A stretch of DNA of 64,000 nt. It comes from Emydura subglobosa. Its lineage: Eukaryota > Chordata > Testudines > Chelidae. The stretch lies in the NCBI GenBank assembly GCA_007922225.1, contig ML680005.1:186001-250000 (forward strand), read 5' to 3'. The translations under genes and the position numbers were made by a program. Below, piece by piece: positions 61,165 through 64,000 of the stretch. The notes under the pieces were generated by a model. That model ran no database searches. It was not told where the DNA came from and saw nothing but the letters and a program-made list of their open reading frames with translations. The first letter of the stretch is position 1. Each line of letters opens with the position of its first letter.

Positions 61165-63240
61165 GGTTCCCCATAAGAACGGCCATATTGGCTCAGATCA
61201 GTGGTCTGTCCAGCCCACTGTCCTGTCTTCAGACAGTGGGCAGTGCTTAGTGCTTCCGAGGGAATGAACGGAACAGGGCAGTTATTGAGTGATCCAGCCC
61301 CTGTCGTCCAGTCGCGGCAGCTGGCAGTGAACGGCTTAGGGACACCCAGAGCATGGGGTTGCATCCCTGACTATCCGGCTAATAGCCAGGTCGTGGCTAA
61401 TAGCCATTCATGCCCTGAGTTTATCTAATTCTTTTTTGAATCCAGTTATACTTTTGGCCTTCACACCATCCCCTGGCAACAAGTTCAATAGGTTGACTGT
61501 GCATTGTGTGAAGAAGTACTGCCTTGTGTTTGTTTTCAAACTCCTGCCTATTAATTTCATTGGGTGACCCCTGATTCTTGCGTTTTATGAAGGGGTCATA
61601 CATTTCCTTATTCACCAGGTATGATTTTATAGACCTCTATCATATCCCTCGTTAATCATCTGTTTTCTAACAGTCCCAGTCTTTTTAATCTATTCTAATC
61701 TTAGTTGTGGGAAGCTGTTCCATACTCCTAATAATTTTTGCTGCCCTTCTCTGTACCTTTTCCAATTCTAAAATATCTTTTTTGAGATGGGGCAATGAGA
61801 GCTGCACACAGTATTCGAGGTGTGGGCGTACCATGGATTTATATAGTGGCATTATGATAATTTCTGTTTTATCTATCTATTTCCTAACGTTTTCTAACAG
61901 TCTGTTAGCTTTTTAGACAGCTGCTGCACATTGAGTGGATGTTTTTGAAGAACTATCCACAATGACCCCAAGGTCTCTTTCTTGAGTGGTAACGGCTAAT
62001 TTAGACCTATTGTTTTGTATGTATAGTTGGGATTATGTTTTCCAATGTGCATTACTTTGCATTTATCAGCATTGAATTTAATCTACCATTTTGTTGCCTA
62101 GTCACTCAGTTTTGTGAGATCTCTTTGAAACTCTTCTCAATCAGCTTTGGACTTACCTATTTTGAGTAATATTGTATCATCTGCAAACTTTGCCACCTCA
62201 CTGTTCACCCCCTTTTCCAGGTAATTTATGAATATATGGAACAGCAATGGTCCCGGTACAGATCCCTGGGGGATGCTGCTATTTACCTCTCTCCATTCTG
62301 AAAACTGACCATTTATTCGTATCCTTTGTTTGCTATGTTATAATCCGTTACTGAGCTATGAGAAGACCCATGACTGCTTACTTTCCTTAAGAGCCTTTGG
62401 TGAGGGACCTTGTCAAAGGCTTTCTGAAAGTCCAAGCACACTATATCCTCTGGATCACCCCTGTCCACATGTTTGTTGACCCTCCTCAAAACATTCTAGT
62501 AGATTGTTGAGGCATGATTTCCCTTTACAAAAGCCGTGCTGACTCTTCCCCAACAAATTGTGTTCATCTATGTGACTGATAATTCTGTTCATTATTGTTT
62601 CAACCAATTTGCTTGGTACTGAAGTTAGGCTTACCAGCCTGTAAGTGCCAGGATCACCTCTGGAGCCTTTTTAAAAACTGGTGTCACATTAGCTATCCTC
62701 CAGTCATTTGGTGCAGAAGCTGATTTAAGTGATAAGTTACGTACCACAGTCAATAGTCCCACAATTCCTTATCTGAGTTCCTTCAAAACTCTTGGGTCAG
62801 CACCATCTGGCCCTGGTGACTTACTACTGTATAATTTAGTGGTTTGTTCCAAAACTTCTTCTACGCACACCTGAGTCTGGGACAGTTCCTCGGCTTTGTC
62901 ACCTAAAAGGAATGGCTCAGTTGTGGGAATCTCCCTCACATCCTCTGCAGTGAAGACTGATGCAAAGAATTCATTTAGCTTCTCTGAAATGGCCTTGTCT
63001 TCCTGGAGTGCTCCTTCAGCGCCTTGATCACCCACTGATTGTTTGGCAGGCTTCCTGCTTCTGATGTACTTAGATTTTTTTTTTTTCCTGTTTTTGTGTC
63101 TTTTGCTAGCTGCTCTTCAAATTATTTTTTGGCCTGCCTAATTATACTTTTACACTTGACTTGCCAGAGTTTATGCTCCTTTCTCCTTTCTTCACTGGGA
63201 TTTGATTTCGAGTTTGTAAAGGATGCCTTTTTGCCTCTCA
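61165..63240 (-). mobile_element. CR1 of the older 3'-end type (RT and linker)
   Basis: The 3' end at 61171 begins 'cataagaacggccatattgg', the reverse complement of the second CR1 3'-end type also seen at 39062. It runs through the RT C-terminal region, palm and linker (62769-63035 minus frame: KLNEFFASVFTAEDVREIP, then SSKSPGPDGADP) to about 63240. Decayed, no long RT frame. Confidence 0.8.
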
Positions 63241-63694
63241 TCCCAGGGTGTTGGTGGCCCTGGTCGATGTTGCTGCAGCATATAGAACAAGAGCAGAGTA
63301 GAAAGGCCTGGGCCCCAGGTAGTCTGGCTCTCCTCCTTCAGCCCTTCCTCCATGCTCCCTTCCCACAGCCTCCCTGGCCTCAGCGCTGTCCCTGTCCCTG
63401 GCCTTCCCAGGGTGACAGCACCCACACAGGGAGTACAGACACAGTGGTACTCTTGGATCACAGGCTCACGCTGTCTCTGGTGACATCCACAGTCAGCTCT
63501 CCGGTGCTTGGCACCGCTCTGTGTGCCTGCAAACAGGAGGAGTGGAGCCTCTGGGCAGGAGCTGGTGGAAGAGCAGGAGGGGGTGATGGTGAGGGAGTGG
63601 GATCTTGGACGAGGGCAGGTGTGGGGCTTAGGAAAAGGCTTGATCCCAGCTCGGGCTCAGGCCTTGATGTATGAATTTAGATGGACAAAAGGGG
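63241..63694. other. Unclassified sequence
   Basis: GC-rich with long accidental frames (63039-63674 crosses the CR1 boundary). No exon was recognised. Confidence 0.4.
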
Positions 63695-64000
63695 CTCCAA
63701 GAGTTAAATGTGTTAACACAACCCAGTCGCTGTTCAGCATCAAACAGTGTTAAACAAGGTTTGCAATTGGGCATACAGACAACTCAGCCTGCTTAGTACC
63801 ATGGCAAACACACACTTAAAAACCCTTTTAACCCTGTATTAAAGATACAGCAGCAGCAGAAGGAAATTCAGTGAAAGTATGAAATGTAAGATTTCCATTT
63901 TAACACTGGCCCTTTCCCATTAGCTGGAGATAATTTATATAAGAAAACCGCTCTGTCTGACAGTCTCTTAGATGCTATTAAAGATGGTAACTCCTGTCCT
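63695..64000 (+). repeat. Dispersed unclassified repeat, copy B (runs off the window)
   Basis: It shares ordered motifs with 11540-11842, including 'cctgctta', 'attaaagata', 'cattttaaca' and 'agctggaga'. The family is unknown. It ends at the window edge. Confidence 0.5.

Noticed and set aside
63039..63674. 211-codon open frame with a hydrophobic start
   Set aside because: It crosses the 5' boundary of a minus-strand CR1 and shows no domain.
57979..64000. Search for IQCA1L AAA+ exons
   Set aside because: No Walker A or B motif or family segment was seen; the sequence is CR1, minisatellite and unclassified.

Overview
The window looks like a nuclear scaffold from a non-avian reptile, most likely a turtle; a crocodilian is the main alternative. 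It is dominated by CR1 LINE copies of many ages, most of them reverse-transcriptase fragments with the family's 3' end (related to ATTCTATGA). These sit among hAT and Harbinger-like DNA transposons, a DIRS-like 5' end, a solo LTR and one MIR-type SINE. There are no bacterial operons, CRISPR arrays, tRNAs or rRNAs. Two assembly gaps are present (400 N at 25854-26253, 10 N at 46012-46021).

Three protein-coding genes lie on the + strand in the order ABCF2 - H2BK1 - IQCA1L. From memory this is the order of the human 7q36.1 neighbourhood. ABCF2 is represented by its last two coding exons (15886-16089, 16493-16630) and 3' UTR. H2BK1 is a two-exon, intron-containing, polyadenylated H2B variant (23820-23939, 25390-25626) with a TATA box and an E-box cluster. 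IQCA1L (DRC11/IQCA1-like) contributes four clear exons and one candidate leader exon (26730-26749, 26942-27269, 45246-45365, 46324-46512, 57907-57978); its AAA+ part must lie beyond the window.

The most interesting signal links the first two genes. The ABCF2 stop codon lies inside a strong splice donor (GTGAGT, 16627-16632). Splicing from it to the H2BK1 exon-2 acceptor at 25390 would replace the end of ABCF2 with an 11-residue tail read from the histone exon in another frame, ending at a TGA that overlaps a histone Met codon. The remembered alternative C-terminus of human ABCF2 fits the same splice, so the arrangement appears old and conserved.

Region by region: 1-11 kb is stacked minus-strand CR1, including one CR1 inserted in another. 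11.5-15.1 kb holds a dispersed repeat, a 5'-truncated CR1 with an open RT frame, and hAT elements at TCTAGA targets. 15.9-17.5 kb is the ABCF2 end. 18-22 kb is CR1 with a Harbinger-like insert. 23.6-25.7 kb is H2BK1. 26.3-27.8 kb is minisatellite plus the IQCA1L start. 28-44.4 kb (first large IQCA1L intron) holds several multiply nested transposons, a solo LTR, a MIR and the youngest CR1. 45-46.5 kb has two IQCA1L exons around a minisatellite. 46.5-57.9 kb is a large intron with CR1, a second LINE lineage, a Harbinger transposase relic and a DIRS gag region. 57.9-64 kb has one more IQCA1L exon, minisatellites, CR1 and a second copy of the dispersed repeat. Element boundaries were read by eye and are good to roughly 10-50 bp unless a target-site duplication is given.
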